Source: Mallotus nudiflorus (lineage: Eukaryota > Streptophyta > Magnoliopsida > Malpighiales > Euphorbiaceae). From it: DNA of 64,000 nucleotides. The first letter of the stretch is position 1. Each line of letters begins with the position of its first letter. A program made the position numbers and the translations under genes. Location: NCBI GenBank assembly GCA_947683625.1, contig CANTUR010000145.1:5845501-5909500 (forward strand). The letters run 5' to 3'. Positions 13,131 through 23,900 of the stretch are shown one piece after another. The notes under the pieces were generated by a model, which was not told the DNA's origin, ran no database searches, and worked only from the letters and a program-made list of their open reading frames with translations.

Positions 13131-13340
13131 TTAATTTCCCTTAGTAATTTAAGTTTTGCAATTAGGTCCTTACAAAATGTTGCAATTTAGTTCTTGAAAA
13201 CATTAAATCCTTTCTTTAAAAAATACAATCAGATCTCTGAAGTTTCAATGTTCAAGTATTGAAGACCTATTCATGACATTTTCATCATTAGAGTCCTTTA
13301 TCTCACTTATAACTCATCATCCCAAAATTAGGTGTCAATA
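13131..13340 (+). other. Unassigned 210-bp patch between truncated LTR and RT in element D
   Basis: This replaces the rest of the 5' LTR, primer site, gag and protease. It matches none of the LTR or gag regions in the window that I could compare by eye. It could be filler DNA from a deletion repair event. Confidence 0.45.
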
Positions 13341-16183
13341 ATTGCCTCTAGACAAAGAAATAGAATTATGTATTGATGGTATACCCAGTACAGATCCTAT
13401 TACTATATTGCCTTATAGAATGGCACCAGTTGAATTACAAGAGCTTAGAGAGCAGTTACAAGAGTTACTCGATAAGGGTTTTGTCAAACCCAGTACCTCA
13501 CCTTGGGGTGCTCTAGTATTATTTGTGAAGAAGAAAGATGGTAGTCTTCAACTTTGTATCAACTATAGACAGTTGAACAAAGTCACCATTAAGAATAAAT
13601 ATCCACTTCCAAGGATTTATTACTTGTTTGATAAACTTCAAGGAGCTCGCTATTTCTCCAAGATCGACTTGAGGTTAGGATATCATCAGTTGAGAATAAG
13701 AAGTGGAGATGTACCCAAGATAACATTTTGAATGAGATATGGCCATTATGAATTCTTAGTGATGTCCTTCAGACTCATTAACTCACCAACAACCTTCATA
13801 GACTTGATGAATTAGGTGTTTAGGCCATTTCTAGATCGATTTGTAATAATTTTCGTTAATGACATCTTAGTGTACTCCAAAAGTGAAGCATAGCATGTGA
13901 TGCACTTGAGAATGGTGCTACAGACCTTGAGAGAGCACCAGTTGTATGGAAAATTCTCCACGTGTGAATTTTGGTTGGATCAAGTGGCATTCTTAGGCCA
14001 CGTGGTATCTAAAGATGGCATATAGGTTGATTTGAAGAAGATAAAAGCCATTACAAAGTGGTCGAGGCCCACATCAGTCAGGGAAGTAAGGAGTTTTTTG
14101 GGTTTAGCAGGCTACTATAGGAGATTTGTGAAGGATTTCTCCATGATTACTGCACCTTTGACAAGGTTAACCTAGAAGAGTGCTAAGTTTATATGGACAG
14201 ACAAATATGAAGAGCACTTTCAATTACTCAAGGACTTGTTAACTTTAGCTCCAATGTTGACTTTACCCTCTAAAAGTGAAGGGTATACAGTGTATTATAA
14301 TGCTTCCCAAGTAGGAATGGGATGTGTGTTGATGCAATATGGTAGAGTAGTTGCTTATGCTTCAAGGAAATTGAAGAAGCACGAGCAGAATTATCCTACT
14401 CATGATCTAGAAATGGCAACCATAGTGTTTGCTTTGAAGATTTGGAGGCATTAGTTATATGGTGTAACTTGTGAAATCTACACTGATCATAAGAGCTTGA
14501 AGTATATCTTCCAGCAGAATGACTTAAACTTGAGGCAGAGAAGATGGATGAAACTTTTGAAGGACTATGATTGTTTTATTCTATACCATCCAAGAAAAGC
14601 CAATGTGGTAGTCAATGCTTTGAGCAAAAATTCAGCATGCAGTCTTGCCCACATCAGCATTAAAAGGAGGCCAATCATTCAAGAGTTGCATGAGTTAATT
14701 GATCAAGGGTTCCAATTGAATGTAATTAAGAAGTGTCTTTTAGCTCAGTTCAGAGTACAATCAGTGTACTTGGACTAGGTTAAAGAAGCTTAGAGAAGGG
14801 ATCTGCAATTACAGAAGATTAAGTTTAAAGTGCAAAAAGGTAAGTCTAGAGACTTTGTATTTTATAGTGAGGTTATTCTATGTTTGGGCACTAGAATATG
14901 TGTGCTAGATATAGAGGATCTGAGGAAAGAGATTATGGAAAAGACACATTTTTCTACTTACAGTATTCATCCAGGTTTTACCAAGATGTATCATGACTTG
15001 AAAGATAAATATTGGTGGAATGGAATGAAGAAGGATGTTGCTGAATTCATGTTTAAATGTCTTACTTGTCAGTAAGTGAAGTTAGAACATCATAGGCCTT
15101 CGGGATTACTGCAGCAGTTACCTATTCCAGAATGGAAATGGGACATGATTGCCATGGATTTTGTGATTGGTTTACCTTATACAACTAGAGGTTATGATGC
15201 TATTTGGGTGATAGTTGATAGGCAAACTAAGTCAGCACACTTTTTGCCAATTAAGAAGACGTACTCCACTAACAGATTGATAAGGTTATATGTTAACATA
15301 ATTGTTTGCCTTCATGGGGAACCAGTAAGTATAGTATCCGACATAGGATCCACTTTCACTTTAGTCTTTTCGCAAGAATTGCACAAGGCTCTAGGTACTA
15401 GACTTGACTTCAGCATAACTTTTCATCCTCAAACAGATGGTCAGTTAGAAAGGACCATTCAGACATTGGAGGATATGTGTTATAAACTTTGGTGGTAAAT
15501 GGGATTTGCATTTACCATTGATTGAGTTTGCATACAACAACAGTTATCATGCAAGTATTGAGATGGCACCATATGAAGTGCTATATGGAAGAAAGTGCAG
15601 ATCATCGTTGTGTTGGGAAATTGGTGAGAGGTAGTTGACAATTCCAGAAATGGTGCAAGTGATTTTAGAGAAAGTTCCTATTATCCACCAGAGGTTGAAG
15701 ATAGCTTTCAGCAGATAGAAGAGCTATGCGGACCCAAAGAGGAAGGACGTGTCCTTCTTCATTAGAGATATGATGTTTCTAAAGGTATCTCCAATGAAAG
15801 GGGTTATGAGGTTTGGTGAAAGGGGAAAGCTAGCTCCTAGATACATTAGACTGTTTAAGATTCGATCAAGAGTGGGTGAAGTGGCTTACAGACTAGTGTT
15901 GCTACCAAAATTGTCAAGAATTCACCCAGTGTTCCATGTATCTATATTGATGAAGTATGTTTTTGATCCTTCTCACATTCTACAGCCTCAAACAGTAGAA
16001 CTCAGTGAAGATCTGTCTTATGAAGAGTATCTAGTAGTGATTGTGGATCGCCAAGTTTGTCAGCTTTGCACTAAAGAGATTCCCATGGTGAAGGTGTTGT
16101 GAAGTAACCATGCTGTTAAAGACTGTACGTGGGAGGTCGAGGCAGTGATGCATGGGACATACCCTTATTTATTTTTTCAATGA
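13341..16183 (+). pseudogene. Element D pol remnant: RT, RNase H, integrase, chromodomain (dead)
   Basis: Opens inside the RT N-terminus (EIELCIDGIP) and keeps an open frame to 13728. It is then broken by stops: TGA at 13729, TAG near 13815, and others. Recognisable parts are RT (LPYRMAP, KKKDGSL, KIDLRLGYHQL, a decayed catalytic box near 13850), RNase H (YYNASQVGMGCVLM, HEQNYPTHDLEMA), the integrase zinc finger (HPGFTKMYHDL through KCLTCQ) and DDE core (AMDFVIGLP, SIVSDIGSTF), and the tail HPVFHVSILMKY. There is a frameshift near 15490. The chromodomain tail keeps GAG (16076-16078) where E, J and A have TAG, but its tryptophan codon is now TGA. Gag and protease are deleted upstream. Confidence 0.9.
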
Positions 16184-16228
16184 AATTTTGAACCTTTTAT
16201 TCATTTAAAATTCGCGGATGATTTTTTT

Positions 16229-16242
16229 TAAGGGGGGAAGAT
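16229..16242 (+). other. Polypurine tract of element D
   Basis: A purine run (aaggggggaaga) ends just before TGTAATATTC, the start of the D 3' LTR. Confidence 0.8.
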
Positions 16243-16383
16243 TGTAATATTCTGAATTTTATTATTAATTAAAATAAATTATTTATGATTATTTTTATTA
16301 GTAGTAGTGTATTATTTTATTTTAATACTATTTTTTTTGGGAAATGAATATATATTTATGTGTATAAATTAAAATAAGTTATT

Positions 16384-16450
<67 letters not shown>

Positions 16451-16632
16451 TGCATGCATGCAGTAAACAAAAAAAACATGACTTTGGCCTTTTTCATTTT
16501 TTCTTTCTTATTTTCACCTTCTTCTTCTTCCTTCACATCACTTTTTGTCCAACCACTGCTCCTCCCTGCCGGCCGAACCAAGCTACCCAGTCACTATCTG
16601 GACCTCCATCAGCACCACCAAACGTTGCCAGC
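16243..16632 (+). repeat. 3' LTR of element D, first part
   Basis: Starts TGTAATATTC and matches 12508 onward, including a (TA)n tract of about 60 bp at 16387-16446 ending in TGCATGCATGCATGC, and a pyrimidine-rich block. It ends at the target duplication CCAGC where E inserted, and resumes at 28122. Confidence 0.9.
16628..16632 (+). repeat. Target site duplication of element E (left copy)
   Basis: CCAGC directly before LTR E, repeated at 28117-28121 directly after the 3' LTR. Joining the flanks restores the D LTR in register with the D 5' LTR at about 12868. Confidence 0.93.
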
Positions 16633-17081
16633 TATAATATCCCGTGTTTTTAAAATATTTTTACACTGTACCGGGATATACAGTGTAAATAATTTTTGTA
16701 TATATATTACGATATTTTTATGAGTTGTTATGTATTTTAAACCTATTTTAATTACTGTTTATTATTTTCAGTGTTTTACGTAAAATTTTCCCGAGACTTG
16801 CATTTTCGGGGAAATTTTCACGTAAACAATGTATTATTAATTATTTTAAATGTATTTACGGACTTGCATGAACTCATACATATTTTTAAATTATTAAATG
16901 AAGCCTGTGTGTGTATAATTATTTAATTAGGGTTTATTATTACCCTAATATTTTATTAAGTATTTAATTGTTTTATTGTTATTTAATTAATTTTATTTAG
17001 TATAAATTATTAAAATATTAATATTTTTATGTGTGTGGTGTATATTTGATGTGTGTAATTTAATATTATTTTAATATATAG

Positions 17082-17088
17082 TATAAAG
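17082..17088 (+). promoter_or_regulatory. Candidate TATA box in LTR E
   Basis: TATAAAG lies about 30 bases before the GC-rich leader block, the expected spacing for an LTR promoter. The 3' LTR has the same motif at 25321. Surrounding AT-richness makes chance TATA strings likely, so position relative to the GC block is the main support. Confidence 0.45.
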
Positions 17089-17114
17089 TATATATATATA
17101 CATATATTTGTCAA

Positions 17115-17398
17115 AAATCAAAAAGTTTGGAAAATTACCATTTTGCCCCCGACTTCTTCTTCTTCCACCCGATTCTCCCTTCTCCATTTCCGGTCGCTGC
17201 CGTGCCGTTCCTTCACCGTGGGTGTGCCGTCCGGTGTGCCACCGTCTTCCCCGACCAATTTCGCCGCCTGAGGAGGCCGTTTCCGGCGTCTGGAGATCGA
17301 TTTTGGCCGGAGAAGCCGAAAATCGATCCACCGTCGATCATGTCGATTCCGGCCACCGTTTTTGACACCGCCGGTCTCTTTCTTCTCCTTGAGCTCCG
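17115..17398 (+). other. Putative leader exon 1 inside LTR E (GC-rich block)
   Basis: A sharply GC-richer block that follows a TATA-like motif and stops at a consensus 5' splice site, CTCCG/GTGAGT. The same block and donor occur in LTRs A (donor at 1514), B (near 10090, minus), J 5' (near 43419) and J 3' (51117). Open frames exist on both strands here (for example 17108-17365 and 17071-17331), but several overlapping frames open at once, which high GC alone explains, so I do not call a protein. An untranslated spliced leader is the simpler reading. Confidence 0.45.
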
Positions 17399-18315
17399 GT
17401 GAGTGTGATTCTAGCTTTGGTTTGAGCTAAAATGGTCTAGAATTGCTTAGGTTTCGATTTTGTCAATTTCGGCCTATTAGGGTTTTTAATTTTTTTGAGC
17501 TTCGAATTGATTGATTCATGAAAACTCCCTTCATAAATGTTGTTCCTAGTAGCTCAATCTACATGTATGAATTTTTGTATAATTTTTGGAGATTTTTTGG
17601 ATTTTTGGGTATTTTTGAATATTTTAATATTATTTTCTAATTTTCGGAAATTAATTATTTAAATTATGAAATTTGAGTTTATGGTTAAATTAGGTGTTGA
17701 AATTAATTATAGGAATTTATTTGGAATTTTTATGAATTTCTAAGTATTTATTTTGAATTATTGAAGTTTATGTAAATTTGGGAAATTAGGTTAATTGTGT
17801 TTTAAATTGAATTTAATTGGTTAATTGAGTTTAAATATTGATATTATTGATAAATATGTTGAGAAAATTAATTTTGGATAATTGTATAATTTTTGGTGAA
17901 TTTTTGAAGTAATTTAAGTATATTTATATATATAGGGGTATTTTGGTAATTTTACCCTAAATTGTCTAAAAATGTAATTTAATTGGTTTTAATAATTATT
18001 TAAGGTATAAAAATGATTTCTACAAATTATTTGGTATTTTTAACTAATTAAAACTATTTTTCGTGAATTATTTTCAATTATATATATAATATACGGTTTT
18101 TCTAATAAAATGAGTTTTAATCGGTTTTTATAGTGTTTCAAGGTTAATTATGTAATTTTTACCTATAAGATGTATTACTATGTTGTGAGGATATTTTTGG
18201 TATATCTGGAATTGTTCTGTGTTTGTGGACCCCGGTCGGTGGACTGTAGTTTGGAGTCCGACCGTGGGATTTTGATTGTGTTGAGCTTGAATTTCGAAGT
18301 GTATTTTCTTTGCAG
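17399..18315 (+). other. Putative leader intron 1 inside LTR E
   Basis: Runs from GTGAGT to TTTCTTTGCAG and is T-rich, as plant introns are. Ends are matched in LTR A (1514-2426) and J 3' LTR (51117-52036), with similar lengths of about 0.92 kb. Splicing itself is inferred. Confidence 0.45.
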
Positions 18316-18569
18316 GGTCGGCTCTACTCTTTTGAGTAGAGAGATGTCCGTTTTACAGGGGAGGTTCTGTCGAATTTTCGGTAGAATTCTCGTAAAACGT
18401 GATGTCCAGTCGAACCCTAATTTTCGATTCTGTGTTTAATACTCTAGATTGAATTCTAGGATTTCTATTAGGGTTACTCTGATATCGGTTATTTATTTCT
18501 TGTTTAGTTGCGCCGAGACCGAGGGCTAGTGGACCAGGCCCGTCGGACCTGTCTCGTGGAGCGCATTAG

Positions 18570-19472
18570 GTGAGTTACTATACTATATATATATGCTTAG
18601 GATGCATGATTTAGAAATACATGTTTTATATTGATTAAATATGCATAAATAAATTGATTATTTCTTAAGTTTACATTAAGTATATTTTTGGTTTATTTTT
18701 GGTATATACTAAATTATATGCATATTTTGTGAATAAAATATATTTAAAATGTTTTTAAATATATTTCCAGCTTAATTTATAATTTGATTGAATGTATTTG
18801 ATATATATATACTCGAAATATCCCTGGTTTACTTTTGGTATATTTCCGGTATATATATGGTTTATATTGTTGTTTTATTTAAATTCATGCATCATTTAAT
18901 TGTGAATGAATGTTTTATATTTAATGATGAAGGATATCAATAGAACGTGCTACCTAGTGGGCAGCTCTAGGACCGAGTACGTACCGGTACGCCTATAGTA
19001 TTTAGGCTATATTACTAACTATTTGTGGATATTGATTTGATTATGATTATCGATATGTGAGATGTGGTTTGTGGGTGTGATTGCTGGAGCTCGGTTAACC
19101 AAGTGTCTCGGGGCCAATCACACTGGCAGTTAGACTGCTGGAGCTCGGTTGACTTAGTGTCTCGGGGCCAGTCTACTGTCCATATGGATTAAGTGGATAT
19201 ACTTGGAATAAGTGAGCCTGTAAGGCCAGAGTATTGTTTAACACTATTTTCTGAGGTTGCGATATTCTAGGGTTCTATGTGATCCTTCATAAATTGGGAT
19301 TTTTCAGTAAAATATATAAAAATGATTTTTCTGCATCTGTATGAATTTGCCTGTATATATACATATTATATATATACTGTTGACTGTATGCATTATCACT
19401 TAGTGTGTATGTATATATATTATAGTAATTCACTCAGTGAGGTCTGACTCCCCTCCGTTGACTATTTTTCAG
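18570..19472 (+). other. Putative leader intron 2 inside LTR E
   Basis: Runs from GTGAGTTA to TATTTTTCAG. Equivalent ends are in LTR A (2682-4120) and J 3' LTR (52295-53183). Length varies (about 900-1440 bp) and the interior holds a variable number of 54-bp repeats, while the ends are conserved, as expected of an intron. Confidence 0.4.
19083..19190 (+). repeat. 54-bp tandem repeat, two units, in LTR E
   Basis: Units begin GCTGGAGCTCGGTT at 19083 and 19137 and contain GTGTCTCGGGGCCA. J's 5' LTR has three units (45105, 45159, 45213); J's 3' LTR, A and B have two or so. Copy number differs between LTR copies of one family. Confidence 0.85.
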
Positions 19473-19881
19473 GAGAGTCAACTTCTTCAGACCTCAGTAG
19501 CAGGTCGATACGCCGGATTTCTTCCGCCCCGGCTTCTTTATGTAAACTGTCTACTTAAGTCTTATTTATTTTATCTAGACACTGCAGTAGTTGTGAATTA
19601 AAGTATTGGATTTCATGTACTTTATTTTAAAGAGATGTATTATATTGAAACTAGATTTGTATTAAAGATTATACATTTATGTGATGAGATGAGTTTTGAA
19701 TTAATCCAGTTGATATGGATGATATTATGATATTATGATTTTTATTTTCCGCTGCATATTATACTGTTACTGTTATTATGGCATGCTTTATTTTCTTTTA
19801 GGCTTGCTACGGGTTCCGGATTCGAAAGAATTCCCGTTCCCTAGCGCCGGTCATGGCCCCTGTTTTGGGTCGTGACAAAGT

Positions 19882-19893
19882 TGGTATCAGAGC
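19882..19893 (+). other. Primer-binding site of element E
   Basis: TGGTATCAGAGC, complementary to initiator Met-tRNA 3' end, four bases after the LTR. Confidence 0.95.
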
Positions 19894-20074
19894 GGAGTTC
19901 TGTGTCAGGGCTTAGTTATGTGAGTTGTGGCCCTAGTTTTAAAGTTGTGTTTTCTGTTGGACTACTGTAGTGTATTAGGTTCGAGTATGTCTTGATGAGT
20001 ATTCCTTGCTGTAGTTTTCAGCGTTATTCCTCCGTTGTCTGTTTTGTCTGAATCTTTCCGTTTATCTTTTCAGA

Positions 20075-20954
20075 ATGAGGAGGCGAGCGCGTGTCGCTCC
20101 ACCGGTTGTTGTGGCCGAGGATGATGAGTCTTTTCAGGATGAGGTTTTACCTCCTGAGCAGCCAGTTAGACGTAGAGGTCATGGCAGAGGTAGACCTCGA
20201 GGAGCGGCAGGTCGCCGTAGGCAGAGAGCTACAGGACGAGGAGCCTGTTGAGCCTGAGTTTGATGTTCCTGTTCCTCCAGTTGTTCAGCCTGTTCAGCCT
20301 GCCTATCAGCAGGGTATGTCTGACCCTGAGGCAGCTTTGTTCTATGCCCGAGTTGGCAGGATTGCTTTTGATGGTACTTCTGATCCGTTAGATTTTCTGC
20401 ATGCGATTGAGACTAGGACTCGGACTGCTTATACCGAGTACCAGAGGATCATGATCATCGAGTTGTCTATTGAGGGAACAGCTCTAGATTGGTTCATTCA
20501 GATGATCCAGCCCTACATGATGACGATGACCTGGGCTCAGTTTCGAGAGCAATTCATGAGGAGATTTTGTCCAGAGCCTCTTCGTTTGAGCTATCGTCTC
20601 CGTTTGACTAGTATTTCTCGTGGAGATCGATCTGTAGAGGAGTATACCCGAGAGTTTCTTCGTTTGGGTAGATATGCTGAGGATCTGATGCGAGATCAGT
20701 ATTTCACTGTTACTACTTATGTTACTGGTTTGGGTTCAGCTTTTGCTGGTATGCCCACAGCAGGTCTTACTCTGGAGTCCGTGATTGAGCTAGCTAAGGA
20801 GATTGAGCTGAGATTAGTTAGGCAGGGAGCGATGCTTGATTATTACCAGTTGGGAGTTCAATCGAGTGGATCGCAGGCTACTCCATATTCGAGTTTTCAT
20901 GTTGGTTCGAGTAGTCAGCAGCGAGGTTCGACTCAGCAGAGTCAGAGACAGTAG
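20075..20954 (+). pseudogene. Gag of element E: N-terminus and capsid, frameshifted and stopped
   Basis: Gag packages the element RNA in virus-like particles. The natural ATG is at 20075 (MRRRARVAPPVV), the same N-terminus as in copy B. A 2-bp loss near 20225 (CAGAGAGCTACAG against CAGAGAGAGATACAG in B) shifts frame. From about 20230 the reading continues in the pol frame with the capsid region: MSDPEAALFYARVGRIAFDG, a WFIQMIQPYMM helix, FREQFMRRFCPEPLR, and the RSVEEYTREFLRLGRYAEDL segment typical of gypsy Gag. An in-frame ATG at 20121 could start this frame without the shift. It ends at TAG 20952-20954, in the same frame as the following pol frame. Copy B has the same TAG; copy J has CAA there. 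Confidence 0.85.
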
Positions 20955-23900
20955 CAGCAAGTGCATCGGAGCAGTAGACATGGCCGTGGAGGTCAGCGTA
21001 GATCGTTCAGATTTGGGTCAGGTGCTTCGAGCAGTAGCAGTGGTCGTAGTTCTGGATCAGCGGCCAGTGTTTGTCAGACTTGTGGTAGAGTCCATCAGGG
21101 ACCGTGTTATCTGACACCGCTGACATATTTCAGATGCGGGCAGACAGGACATTTTGCCAGATCGTGTCCTTATTTCGGGTATCAGCAGCAGCAGATTTCA
21201 CGATTCCCACAGCAGTCGATTGCTAGTGCAGCACCCGTGCCATTTCAGTTACCACCAGCCCAGCATCAGAGTTCCACTCAGTTTGTTCCACAGCAGAGCC
21301 GTGGTAGAGGTACTAGAGGAGGTGCCAGAGGTGTTGGCCAGGCTTCTACCAGTCAGCAGGGAGGTCGAGGTCAGGCCAGAGTTTTCCATCTGACTCAGCA
21401 GGATGCTCAGGCATCTAATGCAGTCGTGGCAGGTATTATTTCTGTTTGTTACCTGGATGCTTGGGTTTTGTTTGATCCGGGTGCCACGCATTCATTTGTT
21501 TCTCCTGTTTTTGCTTTTAAATCTTGTTGGCAAGCTTCGAGGATGGCTTTTCCTTTATCTGTTGCCACTCCTCTGAGCGATTCTTTGGACACCGATATTG
21601 TTCTTTCTGGTTGTCCAGTTCTCGTGGGAGATAGAGAATTACTCGCTGATTTGATTTTGTTGGATGTGATGGAGTTTGATGTTATTTTGGGAATGGATTG
21701 GTTATCTCAGCACTTTGCCGTGGTTGATTGCAGGAATAAGGAGGTGACTTTTAGAATTCCTGGTGAAGAAGATTTTAAGTTTGTTGGTGACAGGAGTTCA
21801 GCACCTCAGAATCTTATTTCGGCTATTGCAGCTAGGAAGTTATTGAGGAAAGGTTGTCAGGGGTTTTTGGCATTGGTTAGGAATACGTCAGTGGAGAAGT
21901 TGTTACTCACAGATGTTCCGGCTGCTTGTGAGTTTCCTGATGTTTTTCCCGAGGAGTTGCCAGGTTTACCACCTCACAGAGAGATTGAGTTCTGTATAGA
22001 TGTGGTTCCAGGTACTACTCCTATATCTATGCCACCCTATCGTATGGCTCCTGCAGAGTTGAGAGAGTTGAAGGAGCAGTTGCAAGAGTTGTTGGATAAA
22101 GGTTTCATTAGACCTAGTGTTTCTCCTTGGGGTGCACCAGTCCTGTTTGTGAAGAAGAAGGATGGTACTCTGAGACTGTGCATTGACTACAGAGAGTTGA
22201 ATAAGGTGACGGTGAAGAACAAGTATCCTCTCCCGAGGATAGATGACTTGTTTGATCAGTTACAGGGTGCACAGTTCTTTTCTAAGGTTGACTTGAGGTC
22301 GGGTTATCATCAGTTGTGGATTAGTGAGGCCGATATTTCTAAGACAGTGTTCCGCACTCGATATGGTCATTATGAGTTTCTGGTGATGTCTTTTGGTTTG
22401 ACTAATGCACCAGCAGCTTTTATGGACCTGATGAACCGAGTATTCAGACCGTATGTGGATCAGTTTGTAGTAGTCTTCATTGATGATATACTGGTATATT
22501 CGAAGAGTATGGAAGAGCACGTATATCACTTGAGGATTGTACTACAGACACTGAGAGATCATCAGCTTTATGCTAAATTCTCGAAGTGTGATTTTTGGAT
22601 GGAGAGTGTTTCTTTTCTTGGACACGTAGTGTCTAAAGAAGGTATTCAGGTTGATCCACAGAAGGTTGAGGCAGTATCTGAGTGGCCTAGACCTACTTCT
22701 GTTATGGAGATTCGAAGTTTTCTGGGTTTAGCCGGGTATTATAGGCGATTTGTGCAGGATTTTTCCAGGATTGCAGCCCCTATGACTCGCTTGACTCAGA
22801 AGAATGTTAGATTCGAGTGGTCAGAAGCTTATGAGAACAGTTTTCAGTTGTTGAAAGAGAAGTTGACCACAGCGCCAGTATTAGCTTTGCCTAATAATGT
22901 GGATAAGTTCACAGTTTACTGTGATGCCTCTAGAATTGGTCTTGGTTGTGTGTTGATGCAGAATGGAAGGGTGATAGCCTATGCTTCGAGGCAGTTGAAG
23001 AAGCATGAGCAGAACTATCCTACACATGATCTTGAGATGGCTGCAGTGATCTTTGCTTTGAAGATCTGGAGACATTATTTGTACGGGGTGACTTGTGAGA
23101 TATTTACTGATCACAAGAGCCTTAAGTACATTTTCCAGCAGCGAGATTTGAATTTGAGGCAGAGAAGATGGTTGGAACTGTTGAAGGATTATGATTGTGA
23201 GATTCTTTACCATCCAGGTAAAGCTAATGTGGTAGCAGATGCCTTGAGTAGGAAGTCCTCAGGTAGTCTTGCTCACATCGGTGTTGAGAGGAGACCATTG
23301 ATCCAGGAGTTGCATTTGTTGGTGGATCAAGGTCTGATGATGAAGATTAGTAGATCAGGTGGACTGTTAGCTCAGTTTAAAGTACGATCTGTACTAAGGG
23401 ATAAGATTAAAGCAGCTCAGAGCCGAGATCCTATTCTGGAAGAGCTTGCAGAGAATGTCAGAGCAGGGAAGTTCACTGATTTCACACTCGATGATGATGG
23501 TGTGTTATGGATCAGTGGTAGATTGTGTGTTCCTGATGTGGATGACTTGAGAGAGGAGATTTTAGAGGAAGCACATTCTATAGCCTACAGCATTCATCCG
23601 GGTGTTACTAAGATGTACCACAATATCAGAGATCTATACTGGTGGGATGGATTGAAGAAGGATGTTGTTGATTATGTTGCTAAGTGCTTGACGTGTCAGC
23701 AAGTGAAAGCCAAACATCAGAAGCCTTCTGGGAAGCTTCAGCCTCTTCCTATTCCCGAGTGGAAGTGGGAAAGGATAGCTATGGATTTTGTGGTCGGTTT
23801 ACCTCGTTCGAAGGATGGATACGATTCCATCTGGGTGATCGTAGACAGGTTGATGAAGTCTGCACATTTCTTGCCTGTGAAAGCCACATATTCAGTTGCT

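Larger units (their letters stand above)
16633..19877 (+). repeat. 5' LTR of element E (3245 bp)
   Basis: Begins TATAATATCCC (the 3' LTR has TGTAATATCCC) and ends GGGTCGTGACA before the primer site. Internal order: AT-rich start; TATAAAG at 17082; a GC-rich block to 17398 ending at a strong donor-like CTCCG/GTGAGT; an AT-rich stretch of about 0.9 kb; an acceptor-like TTTCTTTGCAG at 18315; a short GC-richer block with hairpins to 18569; a second donor-like TTAG/GTGAGT; a second AT-rich stretch of about 0.9 kb containing two 54-bp repeats (19083, 19137) and CGTACCGGTACG; an acceptor-like TATTTTTCAG at 19472; and a terminal block after TTCTTTTAG at 19801. Confidence 0.95.

Noticed and set aside
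16369..16723. Short frames around the (TA)n tract at 16387
   Set aside because: Tyr-Ile repeats and pyrimidine-rich LTR text in several frames, crossing the D/E insertion point.
17071..17402. Overlapping 85-91 codon frames on both strands in LTR E (repeated at 25310-25641)
   Set aside because: Three frames are open at once in a short GC-rich block, and they differ between LTR copies. Composition explains them better than coding.
21474..21482. Protease active site DPG instead of DSG/DTG read as an inactivating mutation
   Set aside because: J has the same DPGA and B has DPGG, so this is the family's normal form here; DPG also occurs in other plant gypsy elements as far as I know.
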